Assembly: GCA_937915335.1 (NCBI GenBank)
Contig: CALDLZ010000311.1
Coordinates: forward strand, 1 to 5,978
Length of the DNA stretch: 5,978 nucleotides
Reading direction: 5' to 3'
Source of the DNA: an uncultured Faecalibacterium sp.
GTDB lineage: Bacteria; Bacillota; Clostridia; Oscillospirales; Ruminococcaceae
The notes under the pieces were generated by a model that saw nothing but the letters and a program-made list of their open reading frames with translations, made no database searches and was not told the origin of the DNA. This document shows, one piece after another, positions 1-5,230 of this stretch. The position numbers and the translations under genes are program-made. Each line of letters starts with the position of its first letter. Within the stretch, counting starts at the first letter, position 1.

Positions 1-2
1 TC

Positions 3-743
3 CTCGACCACATCGCCAACAAAAAGGCCGATGTCGTCCGCCTGTACCTGCCGCCGGATACCAACTGCCTGCTGAGTTGCTTTGACCACTGCATCCGCAG
101 CCGTGACTACGTCAACGTGCTGGTCACGTCCAAGCACCCTCGTCCCCAGTGGCTGACCATGGAACAGGCCGTCAAGCACTGCACCCAGGGCGTTGGCATT
201 TGGGATTGGGCTTCCACCGATGCTGGGGAAGAACCCGATATCGTCATGGCCTGCTGCGGTGATACCCCAACACTGGAAACACTGGCCGCTGTCACCATCC
301 TGCGCGATGCTCTGCCGGAACTGAAGATCCGTGTGGTCAACGTTGTAGATCTGATGAAACTGGAACCGAACACCAAGCATCCCCATGGCCTGTCCGATGC
401 CGATTACAACGCGCTGTTCACCAAGGATAAGCCCATCATCTTTGCCTTCCACGGTTATCCCACACTGGTGCACGAACTGACCTACGAGCGCGCAAACCGC
501 AATCTGTCGGTCCACGGCTATCAGGAAGAGGGCACCATCACTACCCCGTTCGATATGCGCGTGCAGAACGAGATCGACCGCTTCCATCTGGTCAAGGATG
601 CCGTGCTGCACCTGCCCCAGCTGGGCAACCGCGGCGCATACCTCGTCCAGCAGATGAACGATAAGCTGGTCGAGCACAAGAACTACATCCACGAGATCGG
701 TCAGGATATGCCGGAGATCCTCGACTGGAAGTGGCACGTGTAA
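3..743 (+). CDS. xfp: Phosphoketolase (xylulose-5-phosphate/fructose-6-phosphate), C-terminal part; 5' end outside the window
   Basis: The reading frame is open from base 3 and ends in TAA at 741-743, giving 246 residues of a protein that is normally about 800 residues long. The enzyme is a cytoplasmic, thiamine-diphosphate-dependent phosphoketolase. It splits xylulose 5-phosphate (and often fructose 6-phosphate) with phosphate into acetyl phosphate plus glyceraldehyde 3-phosphate or erythrose 4-phosphate. The visible part is the C-terminal domain. Family blocks read directly include [52 protein letters not shown], and the highly conserved run [20 protein letters not shown] with DRFHL, then [13 protein letters not shown]. 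The GTG at 117 is an internal valine codon, not the start. The thiamine-binding part lies upstream and cannot be checked. The frame has no lesion, its base use is visibly more GC-rich than the mobile DNA to the right, and a terminator follows directly, so it is probably host chromosome flanking the mobile region. Confidence 0.96.
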   Translation, partial: LDHIANKKADVVRLYLPPDTNCLLSCFDHCIRSRDYVNVLVTSKHPRPQWLTMEQAVKHCTQGVGIWDWASTDAGEEPDIVMACCGDTPTLETLAAVTILRDALPELKIRVVNVVDLMKLEPNTKHPHGLSDADYNALFTKDKPIIFAFHGYPTLVHELTYERANRNLSVHGYQEEGTITTPFDMRVQNEIDRFHLVKDAVLHLPQLGNRGAYLVQQMNDKLVEHKNYIHEIGQDMPEILDWKWHV

Positions 744-780
744 GTCCTTTTCCCCATTTTCTCCTTCCTTCATTCTGCAG

Positions 781-811
781 AAAAGGCAGCGAGTAATACC
801 GCTGCCTTTTT
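781..811 (+). terminator. Intrinsic terminator of the phosphoketolase gene
   Basis: A perfect 11-bp stem, AAAAGGCAGCG (781-791) with CGCTGCCTTTT (800-810), encloses an 8-base loop. The stem ends in a T run (807-811). It lies 38 bases after the stop codon, as expected for Rho-independent termination of the phosphoketolase transcript. The A-rich start of the stem could also give a T run on the minus strand, so weak two-way action is possible. Confidence 0.9.
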
Positions 812-874
812 CTATTTATGATTTCGGATTTCATCTTCCACGGACACCTGCATTGAATTTTCCGAAGAAAACAA

Positions 875-916
875 ATAATCCGAACCCATCTCCTATCGGA
901 AACAAGTTCGGATTAT
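875..916 (-). terminator. Hairpin, possible minus-strand terminator behind the truncated IS110 recombinase
   Basis: ATAATCCGAAC (875-885) and GTTCGGATTAT (906-916) form a perfect 11-bp inverted repeat around a 20-base loop. Read on the minus strand, the stem is followed by the T-rich tract TTGTTTTCTT; on the plus strand no T run follows. It lies about 30 bases beyond the stop of the minus-strand recombinase. The loop is longer than in a typical terminator, so it may instead be a remnant end of a mobile element. Confidence 0.45.
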
Positions 917-947
917 GTCATTGCAGACGATATGTTCCGGGGGTCTG

Positions 948-1691
948 TCATTGATTCGGAGTAACCAGTAACCTGGCATTGTTGTCACGCGGCAGCGTGG
1001 TGTAAAGCCCGCAGCTGGTTGCGTAGAGAGCATCTGCAGCATCAGCACTAAAATGGTAGTCCTTTCTCTTGCACCATTTCTTGTATCGCTCTTCAAAAAC
1101 ATCCGGTGACATACGGTTAATGCAGTCGCAATGCCAAAAGGTTCTGTAAAAATCTACCCACTTCAAATGTCCGTCTGCCTTTTCGGGGCTTGAAAACAGC
1201 TCGTTTACACCCGGAAAGGTCTTGTCAGACAAAGAAATAAGGTTGTTTGTGAGCATGACAATGTTCTTGCTATACAAGTCGCATTGACGTGCGCACAACT
1301 TGAGTTGCTGTCTAATTGCTTCCATAGGAGTATATTCCTGCAATGTAGACCAGTTGTCAAGCCCGTACTTTGCAATTTTAAGAGCATCTTTCGGATCGGA
1401 TTTTACCTTGCGCAGAGAGCCTGCTCCGCTTTGCTTAATAAGCAGTGGGTTCAGGATGCTTACAAAGATTCCCTCGCTATGAAGCAGTGCTGCTACCGGT
1501 TCGTGGTATCTGCCAGTTGCTTCCATTACAACGCGGGTGTTTGGCTCCATGCAAAGAATATTCAGCGCAAGATGTGACAGTTCAATGTCTGAATGTTTTA
1601 CCTCGTATGGCGCTGCAACAAGTTCTCCACCAGGCTTCATGGCAGCTACCATACTCTTACCCTTAGAAACATCAATTCCAACTACGGTCAT
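948..1691 (-). pseudogene. IS110-family transposase/recombinase, truncated after the N-terminal DEDD domain
   Basis: The minus-strand gene encodes 247 residues from ATG (1691-1689) to TGA (950-948). A good ribosome site, GGGAGG (1704-1699 on the minus strand), sits 7 bases before the ATG. The N-terminal half is the IS110 DEDD/RuvC-like domain: GIDVSKG with D7, VVMEATGRYHEPV with E57, and KSDPKDALKIAKYG with D99 and D102. IS110 proteins are usually about 320-450 residues and carry a second, C-terminal Transposase_20 domain with the catalytic serine. Here the protein stops at LLVTPNQ and that domain is absent. The bases beyond the stop, read in the same frame, hit another stop soon and show no continuation. 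I infer that about 150 codons were lost by deletion or replacement rather than by a simple point mutation. The protein should not transpose alone, though its RNA-guided partner domain could still fold. The phosphoketolase locus lies beyond it in convergent orientation. Confidence 0.88.
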
Positions 1692-1704
1692 TCGTTTTCC
1701 TCCC

Positions 1705-1900
1705 AGTTTGAATTTGCAATGGCTTCCGCCTTTTACTTATTGCTTGTTCAATCTCCTGAGTAACACGAACGCACCGTTTTACGGTGGAACTACCTGCGTA
1801 AATCGAATGCTGCGAATAAGAACGGCGGCTGACTGACTCCTTTACGGACGTGTAAATCCAGCGTGATAGATGTCAGACCACTACGTTCTTATTCTACAGC
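1705..1900 (-). ncRNA. Structured leader of the IS110 element, candidate bridge RNA region
   Basis: This stretch has no gene and lies directly upstream of the recombinase, the side on which IS110-group elements (for example IS621) encode the bridge RNA that pairs with donor and target DNA. Paired elements seen: a perfect 11-bp repeat GAATAAGAACG (1814-1824) / CGTTCTTATTC (1884-1894), extended outward by GCTG (1809-1812) / CAGC (1897-1900); nested CTGAC (1829-1833 or 1833-1837) / GTCAG (1872-1876); inner TTTAC (1841-1845) / GTAAA (1852-1856); and nearer the gene a CACCGT-TTT-ACGGTG hairpin (1772-1786). The arrangement of a long closing stem, nested stems and a further hairpin is what a guide RNA would need. 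The exact ends, the guide loops and the core dinucleotide could not be assigned from one copy. It could alternatively be only an attenuating leader. Confidence 0.42.
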
Positions 1901-1976
1901 TTAGGCAACAAGTTGGATAGCAACACGGCTGGATGTCGTGGGGCTACCCGCAAATATATTGTAGGAGTGTGATGCC

Positions 1977-2294
1977 ATGACCCAACCGAAAACCGACATT
2001 GCCTATCTCCGCAGCGAAAAAGCCAAAGCAGAACAAAGGTTGCGCTACTATCAGCACAGAGAAAAGATTCTCGAACACCAGATACCGGAGCTGACCCGCA
2101 AGGCACGTGTGCATCGTCTTTGCACTCGTGCCGGAATGCTGGAAAGTTTTCTTGTCTGCCCGGAAGAACTGACAGACGATCAGGTGATGGAGCTTTTGAA
2201 AATCTCGTTCCGTCAGCCAGAAGTTGCGGTGGCTCTTGCACAGATGATTCAGGATGTGCAGGAACGCCGCAGCGTCCAAAACCCTTTAGAATAA
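1977..2294 (+). CDS. DUF3847 family protein, probable relaxosome accessory
   Basis: The product has 105 residues and starts at ATG 1977, with AGGAG at 1963-1967 and a 9-base spacer. It is a small, charged, mostly helical protein. Residues 10-40 are rich in Lys, Arg, Glu and Gln and look like a coiled coil. Residues 41-59 are the conserved block RKARVHRLCTRAGMLESFL, then comes an acidic helix (EELTDDQVMELLKI). This block resembles the RKAR..RL...G...E region of small conjugation proteins such as TraD/MobC, and DUF3847 genes are regularly found beside MobA/MobL relaxases in Firmicutes mobile elements. I infer that it binds oriT DNA and helps the relaxase. Its stop codon lies inside the first oriT hairpin, so the gene directly abuts the nick region. 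Just upstream (1901-1972) a frame open to a TGA at 1970-1972 could be the tail of a gene cut by the IS110 insertion, but I cannot identify it. No clear promoter is visible. Confidence 0.85.
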   Translation: MTQPKTDIAYLRSEKAKAEQRLRYYQHREKILEHQIPELTRKARVHRLCTRAGMLESFLVCPEELTDDQVMELLKISFRQPEVAVALAQMIQDVQERRSVQNPLE

Positions 2295-2330
2295 AGGGCG
2301 CAATTATACACCGTTCCGGTGAAATTGCGG
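2282..2330 (-). other. oriT: Origin of transfer (oriT), MobQ/IncQ-like nick region
   Basis: On the minus strand, bases 2308-2293 read TATAATTGCGCCCTTT. This nearly matches the nick motif TAAGTGCGCCCT of IncQ plasmids (R1162/RSF1010) and of the pSK41/pGO1-type Gram-positive plasmids, whose relaxases belong to the same MobA/MobL class as the one encoded here. As in those origins, a hairpin lies just 5' of the motif on the nicked strand: CACCG (2309-2313) / CGGTG (2317-2321) with a 3-base loop, strengthened by CGCAATT (2299-2305) / AATTGCG (2323-2329). By analogy the nick would fall near 2298/2299 on the minus strand. A second hairpin, CCCTTTA-GAA-TAAAGGG (2282-2298), ends exactly there and overlaps the DUF3847 stop codon. 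This polarity would send the DUF3847 side into the recipient first and the relaxase gene last. The call is by motif and context; nicking is not shown. Confidence 0.7.
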
Positions 2331-2343
2331 TCTTGCAGACGGC

Positions 2344-2426
2344 TCGATGAAATCGAAGCTGGCGTTTGTTCGCCAGCCCGATTCCATCCCAAGGAAAACT
2401 GCATTTTCCTTGCGCTGCTTTGCAGC
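2344..2426. repeat. Tandem array of four short hairpins beside oriT
   Basis: Four perfect inverted repeats follow one another: TCGAT-GAA-ATCGA (2344-2356), GCTGGCG-TTTGTT-CGCCAGC (2358-2377), AAGGAAAA-CTGCA-TTTTCCTT (2391-2411) and GCTGC-TTT-GCAGC (2414-2426). No gene is convincing here. They may be extra relaxosome or replication structures on transferred single-stranded DNA, or folds in the 3' end of the DUF3847 transcript. Bases 2427-2460 hold nothing I recognise. Confidence 0.6.
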
Positions 2427-2464
2427 TATCCTTTTGCCCACTACCCATAGAATACGCACAGAAA

Positions 2465-2508
2465 AAGCCGATTGGAAACAAAAACATTTCCAATCGGCTT
2501 GTCTTTTT
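2465..2508. terminator. Two-way intrinsic terminator between oriT region and the Rpn gene
   Basis: A perfect 14-bp stem, AAGCCGATTGGAAA (2465-2478) with TTTCCAATCGGCTT (2487-2500), has an 8-base loop and is followed by GTCTTTTT (2501-2508). On the minus strand the stem ends in GGCTT followed by TTTC, so it also works backwards. It lies 1 base outside the stop of the convergent minus-strand nuclease gene and 170 bases after the DUF3847 stop, and so serves both transcripts. Confidence 0.92.
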
Positions 2509-2509
2509 A

Positions 2510-2674
2510 TCAGGCAGATTTCTTTTCAGCTAATGCTCGGACTTCTTCAATTGGAAGTTCGCTGTACTTTGCAACTTTTTCATAAGGCATACCATCTGCC
2601 AACATTGCCAACGCGTGTTTGACCGATGTTGCATGCTCGGTTTCATCCCGCATCTTTTCCATAGCTCTGCACAT
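2510..2674 (-). CDS. Candidate nested gene: 54-residue C-terminal product of the Rpn gene from an internal start
   Basis: Met217 of the Rpn protein (ATG at 2674-2672, minus strand) is preceded by AAGGGAG (2689-2683) with an 8-base spacer, a better ribosome site than the one at the full-length start. Translation from it would give a 54-residue protein, MCRAMEKMRDETEHATSV and onward to the same stop. It would hold only the C-terminal helices and no nuclease residues. In E. coli, some rpn genes make a small protein from an internal start that blocks the toxic full-length nuclease. By analogy this could be an in-frame antitoxin. The SD/ATG pair is seen directly; expression and function are inference, and a chance SD is possible. 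Confidence 0.38.
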   Translation of the reverse strand: MCRAMEKMRDETEHATSVKHALAMLADGMPYEKVAKYSELPIEEVRALAEKKSA

Positions 2675-3322
2675 AGTTGCCACTCCCTTCGTATCTTCTT
2701 TGAAATAACGAACTCTCTGTGCCAAAATGGGATAATTCATATCCTTCGAGTTGGTACAGAAAAAGTCATGCATTAGTTTTCCCAATGCGGTTTCGTCTTT
2801 GATTTGTGAGTTTACATAAACGATGTGAGCCTGATCATTGAAAAACGTTCCAGTTTCCCGAATTGTACGGTCAACATGATAAATTGGAAGGCCAGCCTTT
2901 AACACATCATTTTCAGTAATAAAGATAACGTAAGTTTCATTCAGCGCATTGTAATCATCGCCCGCATCAGTCAGGTTTGCATCCAACAGGCTGCTGTTAT
3001 ACCGTGCACGTTTTTCACTTGCACCACGGTCGCTGCGCTGCACCTCAATATTATATGCACGGTTTTCCCGATCCACCGCCAGAATATCCAAACGGACCGA
3101 ACGGCCTTGCAGATTTTTGATGCTGTACTGGCCATGAACCTCTTTAACGGTCAAATCATCACGTTTCAAGATAATTTGCAAAAGGAACTCTGCACAGGTA
3201 CGTTCTTCAAACACCGCAGCCATGAAATCATCGTCAATCAGACGCAATCCACGCAACCGCTGTAAATCTTCTTCATGTTTCCGTTCAAAATCCAGTTCCT
3301 GCTGAGATTTTCTTTCCGACAT
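2510..3322 (-). CDS. Rpn family PD-(D/E)XK nuclease/putative transposase
   Basis: The likely start is the ATG at 3322-3320, giving MSERKSQQEL and 270 residues. The frame stays open upstream to 3658, but that stretch is antisense to the relaxase gene, has no family character, and lies beyond the promoter at 3358-3386. The start is preceded by a poor ribosome site (GGTGAG, 3 bases away). The protein fits the Rpn/PDDEXK_2 family: an N-terminal helical region (LRLIDDDFMAAVFEE, 26-40), then a nuclease core with LDI (D79) and the strand YNIEVQ (E93, Q95), matching the D...ExQ active-site pattern of this family. The C-terminal helices end in MPYEKVAKYSELPIEEVRAL, a small helix-turn-helix-like tail typical of these proteins. 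E. coli Rpn proteins are DNA endonucleases that promote RecA-independent recombination, and some act against phage. The gene faces against the mobilization genes and separates oriT from the relaxase, so it looks like cargo. Its role here is not known. Confidence 0.88.
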   Translation of the reverse strand: MSERKSQQELDFERKHEEDLQRLRGLRLIDDDFMAAVFEERTCAEFLLQIILKRDDLTVKEVHGQYSIKNLQGRSVRLDILAVDRENRAYNIEVQRSDRGASEKRARYNSSLLDANLTDAGDDYNALNETYVIFITENDVLKAGLPIYHVDRTIRETGTFFNDQAHIVYVNSQIKDETALGKLMHDFFCTNSKDMNYPILAQRVRYFKEDTKGVATMCRAMEKMRDETEHATSVKHALAMLADGMPYEKVAKYSELPIEEVRALAEKKSA

Positions 3323-3357
3323 TGGCTCACCAGCTTTCTGCTTACTTATCCAAAATA

Positions 3358-3386
3358 ATAGTACCATAATTCCGTAATTTTTACAA
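3358..3386 (-). promoter_or_regulatory. Sigma-70-type promoter for the Rpn gene
   Basis: On the minus strand TTGTAA (3386-3381) and TACTAT (3363-3358) are separated by exactly 17 bases, and TGG directly before the -10 gives an extended -10 (TGnTACTAT). Each hexamer matches the consensus at 4 of 6 positions. The site lies 35 bases before the ATG at 3322. The same 93-bp divergent gap (3323-3415) must also drive the relaxase gene. A CATAAT at 3365-3370 on the plus strand is a weak -10 candidate without a good -35. Confidence 0.6.
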
Positions 3387-3415
3387 GAGAACGATTCAAA
3401 TGTCATTAGGGGGTG

Positions 3416-4999
3416 ATGCCTATTCCGTGTCCTCATTTCAAAATTACCATCATCAAGCGCAGCCAAGGGCAATCCGCTGTTGCTGGTGCAGCCTACCAAA
3501 GCGGCGAACGGCTGTTCAGCGAGTACGACCAGCAAACAAAATTCTACAACAAGAAAAAAGAACTTGTCCACGCAGAGATCATGCTGCCACCCCACGCCCC
3601 GCCCGGATATGCAGACCGGCAAACACTCTGGAACGCCGTGGAAGCAGTAGAGAACCAATGGAACTCACAGCTTGCCCGCCGCATTGTGCTGGCGTTTCCG
3701 GTAGAGGTTCCGAAAGAACAGTATCTTTCCATGATAAAAGAATTTTGTCAGGAGCAGTTTGTTTCCAAAGGCATGATTGCCGACTTTGCCATCCACGACA
3801 AAGGCGATGGAAACCCACACGCTCACATTCTGCTGACCATCCGGGCGATGGATGAACACGGCAAGTGGCTTCCGAAAGCCAGAAAGGTTTACGACCTTGA
3901 TAAAAACGGTGAGCGCATCCAGCTTCCCTCTGGCAACTGGAAGTGCCACAAGGAAAACACGGTAGACTGGAACGACCAAAAGTACGCCGAAATCTGGCGG
4001 CATAGTTGGGAAACGATAACCAACCGCTATCTGGAAGCAGCTGGCAGACCGGAACGTGTTGATCTGCGCTCCTTTGAGCGGCAGGGCATCCAGCAGATAC
4101 CGACTGTGCATCTCGGCCCTGCTGCACACCAGATGGAAAAGCGCGGAATCGAAACTTTTCTCGGCAATTTGAACCGCGATATTCGAGCCGCCAACAACCT
4201 GATGCAGTCTATCCGCAGCGCAATTCGTGGTCTGCAACACTGGATTGCAGATCTGACCGAAAAGAAACAGGTTCTTCTGGACGCACTGGAAAAGGCCAAA
4301 GAACCAACACTTTCTGACTTGTTGGTGGACTACTTTAATCTCCGTGCCGAGCAGCGCAGCGATTGGTCTGGCAAGGCACAGTTGAAATGCACCGTCCGCG
4401 ATTTGGGCGAGGTCATGCAGGCTGTTGATTATCTGAAAGCCCATTCGCTGAACACCGTAGAGGATTTGAATGCCGCAATTTCAAGCCTGAATCAGACCGC
4501 TGCCCCTCTCCGCAAGCAGTTGAAGCAGAATGAAAACCGTATGCGGGCAATCGCCCAGATAAAAGATGCTGCTGCCATTTACGCTAAACTGAAATCCATC
4601 CACGATACCTTTATTAAGAAGAACTTCAAGCTGACCAAAGACGCTTACGCAGCCCAGCACAAGGATGAACTGGACACGTTCAATAAAGCTGTTCGCACCC
4701 TGATGAAACTGAACGGTAGCACAACGGTTGATTTTTCGGCATTGGATGCCGAATTTTCTGCGCTGCAATCGAGCAGCGCAGAGTTACGCACTCAGCTGGA
4801 AGCCCTGCGGTCTGACCTGACCGCATTGAAAAATGTCCGCAAGTATATCGACATGGTGCTGAATAAGCAGCATCTTTCCGCACCGGGCGGCAAAACACCG
4901 GAGAAAGAATCGGTGCTGAAGAAGTTGAACGACAGCAAGGCCGCACTTGAACAGAAAAAATCACAGTCCTCGCAAAAAGAAACTGAACACACATTATAA
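3416..4999 (+). CDS. mobA: MobA/MobL family relaxase (MobQ class)
   Basis: The product has 527 residues from ATG 3416 (MPIPCPHFKITIIKRSQGQS) to TAA 4997-4999. A GTG three bases earlier is also in frame but overlaps the G-rich ribosome site (AGGGGG, 3408-3413), which lies unusually close to the ATG. The relaxase nicks oriT and stays bound to the 5' end through a tyrosine. The N-terminal domain (1-260) carries the family motifs: GQSAVAGAAYQSGERL with the likely catalytic Y27 (matching Y25 of R1162 MobA), LPVE-like FPVEVP (94-99), and the metal-binding HDKGDGNPHAHILLT with H127, H135 and H137. After it come WRHSWETITNRYLEAAG and RVDLRSFERQGIQQIPTVHL, typical of MobL proteins. Residues 260-527 are long, charged, coiled-coil-like helices without a recognisable helicase or primase. 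The length is normal and the frame is intact, so this gene could be active. The tnpW-like gene follows after 14 bases, suggesting one transcript. The matching oriT lies 1.1 kb upstream, beyond the Rpn gene. Confidence 0.95.
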   Translation: MPIPCPHFKITIIKRSQGQSAVAGAAYQSGERLFSEYDQQTKFYNKKKELVHAEIMLPPHAPPGYADRQTLWNAVEAVENQWNSQLARRIVLAFPVEVPKEQYLSMIKEFCQEQFVSKGMIADFAIHDKGDGNPHAHILLTIRAMDEHGKWLPKARKVYDLDKNGERIQLPSGNWKCHKENTVDWNDQKYAEIWRHSWETITNRYLEAAGRPERVDLRSFERQGIQQIPTVHLGPAAHQMEKRGIETFLGNLNRDIRAANNLMQSIRSAIRGLQHWIADLTEKKQVLLDALEKAKEPTLSDLLVDYFNLRAEQRSDWSGKAQLKCTVRDLGEVMQAVDYLKAHSLNTVEDLNAAISSLNQTAAPLRKQLKQNENRMRAIAQIKDAAAIYAKLKSIHDTFIKKNFKLTKDAYAAQHKDELDTFNKAVRTLMKLNGSTTVDFSALDAEFSALQSSSAELRTQLEALRSDLTALKNVRKYIDMVLNKQHLSAPGGKTPEKESVLKKLNDSKAALEQKKSQSSQKETEHTL

Positions 5000-5013
5000 A
5001 AGGAGAAGTGCAA

Positions 5014-5188
5014 ATGAGTAAAACGATCAATTTAACCGAACACCGATCCGCTGACGGAAAGCTGACCATGCAGATCAGAAACACAACTTACAACGTCACA
5101 CATCTTTTTCAATCCGAATGCAAAGAACACATTGGACACTCAAATGCGAAAAATCATTCAAAAAGAAGCGAAAGCTGGTAATTTTTGA
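5014..5188 (+). pseudogene. tnpW: TnpW-like small transposon protein, broken by a one-base frameshift
   Basis: An ATG at 5014 follows AGGAG (5001-5005) with an 8-base spacer and begins MSKTINLTEHRSADGKLTMQ, then IRNTTYNVT. This is the usual start of the small TnpW family proteins found between the relaxase and coupling-protein genes of Tn4451/Tn1549-like elements. The family pattern (..GNTTY.V...F...) breaks at the T run 5105-5109. The annotated frame then reads an unrelated tail to TAA 5179-5181 (55 residues). The next frame instead reads FNPNAKNTLDTQMRKIIQKE, then AKAGNF, to TGA 5186-5188, which fits the family's basic C-terminal helix. Removing one T restores a 57-residue protein. It may be a true mutation, a sequencing error in a T5 run, or, less likely, programmed slippage. 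The function of TnpW is not established. Confidence 0.75.
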
Positions 5189-5230
5189 ATTTACAGCAGC
5201 ATCTTGATTTTTTATCTTGACAAAAGGCAG
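5189..5230 (+). other. Junction between tnpW and the beheaded coupling-protein gene
   Basis: The 42 bases between the restored tnpW stop and the first recognisable coupling-protein codon hold a 7-base direct repeat, ATCTTGA (5201-5207 and 5214-5220), around a T6 run. They show no family-like protein and no ribosome site. This is where the 5' part of the coupling-protein gene should be, so it marks the deletion or rearrangement joint. Confidence 0.55.

Noticed and set aside
117..743. Independent 208-residue gene starting at GTG 117
   Set aside because: The same frame is open and phosphoketolase-like back to base 3, so the GTG is an internal valine codon.
1284..1836. Plus-strand frames opposite the IS110 recombinase
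   Set aside because: They are antisense shadows of the DEDD-domain coding strand and of the structured leader.
1955..1960. TATATT as a -10 box for the DUF3847 gene
   Set aside because: It is only 16 bases before the ATG, so transcription would start inside the ribosome site, and no matching -35 is seen.
1894..2493. 199-residue minus-strand open frame
   Set aside because: It is antisense to the DUF3847 gene and the oriT hairpins, has a low-complexity unnatural composition, no family pattern and no good ribosome site.
3323..3658. N-terminal extension of the Rpn frame to a 382-residue protein
   Set aside because: The added 112 residues are antisense to the conserved start of the relaxase gene, show no family character, and lie upstream of the promoter at 3358-3386.
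3579..4444. Long minus-strand frames opposite the relaxase gene (182 and 259 residues)
   Set aside because: They are shadows of the strongly conserved MobA/MobL frame and are Cys/Arg/Ser-rich without recognisable motifs.
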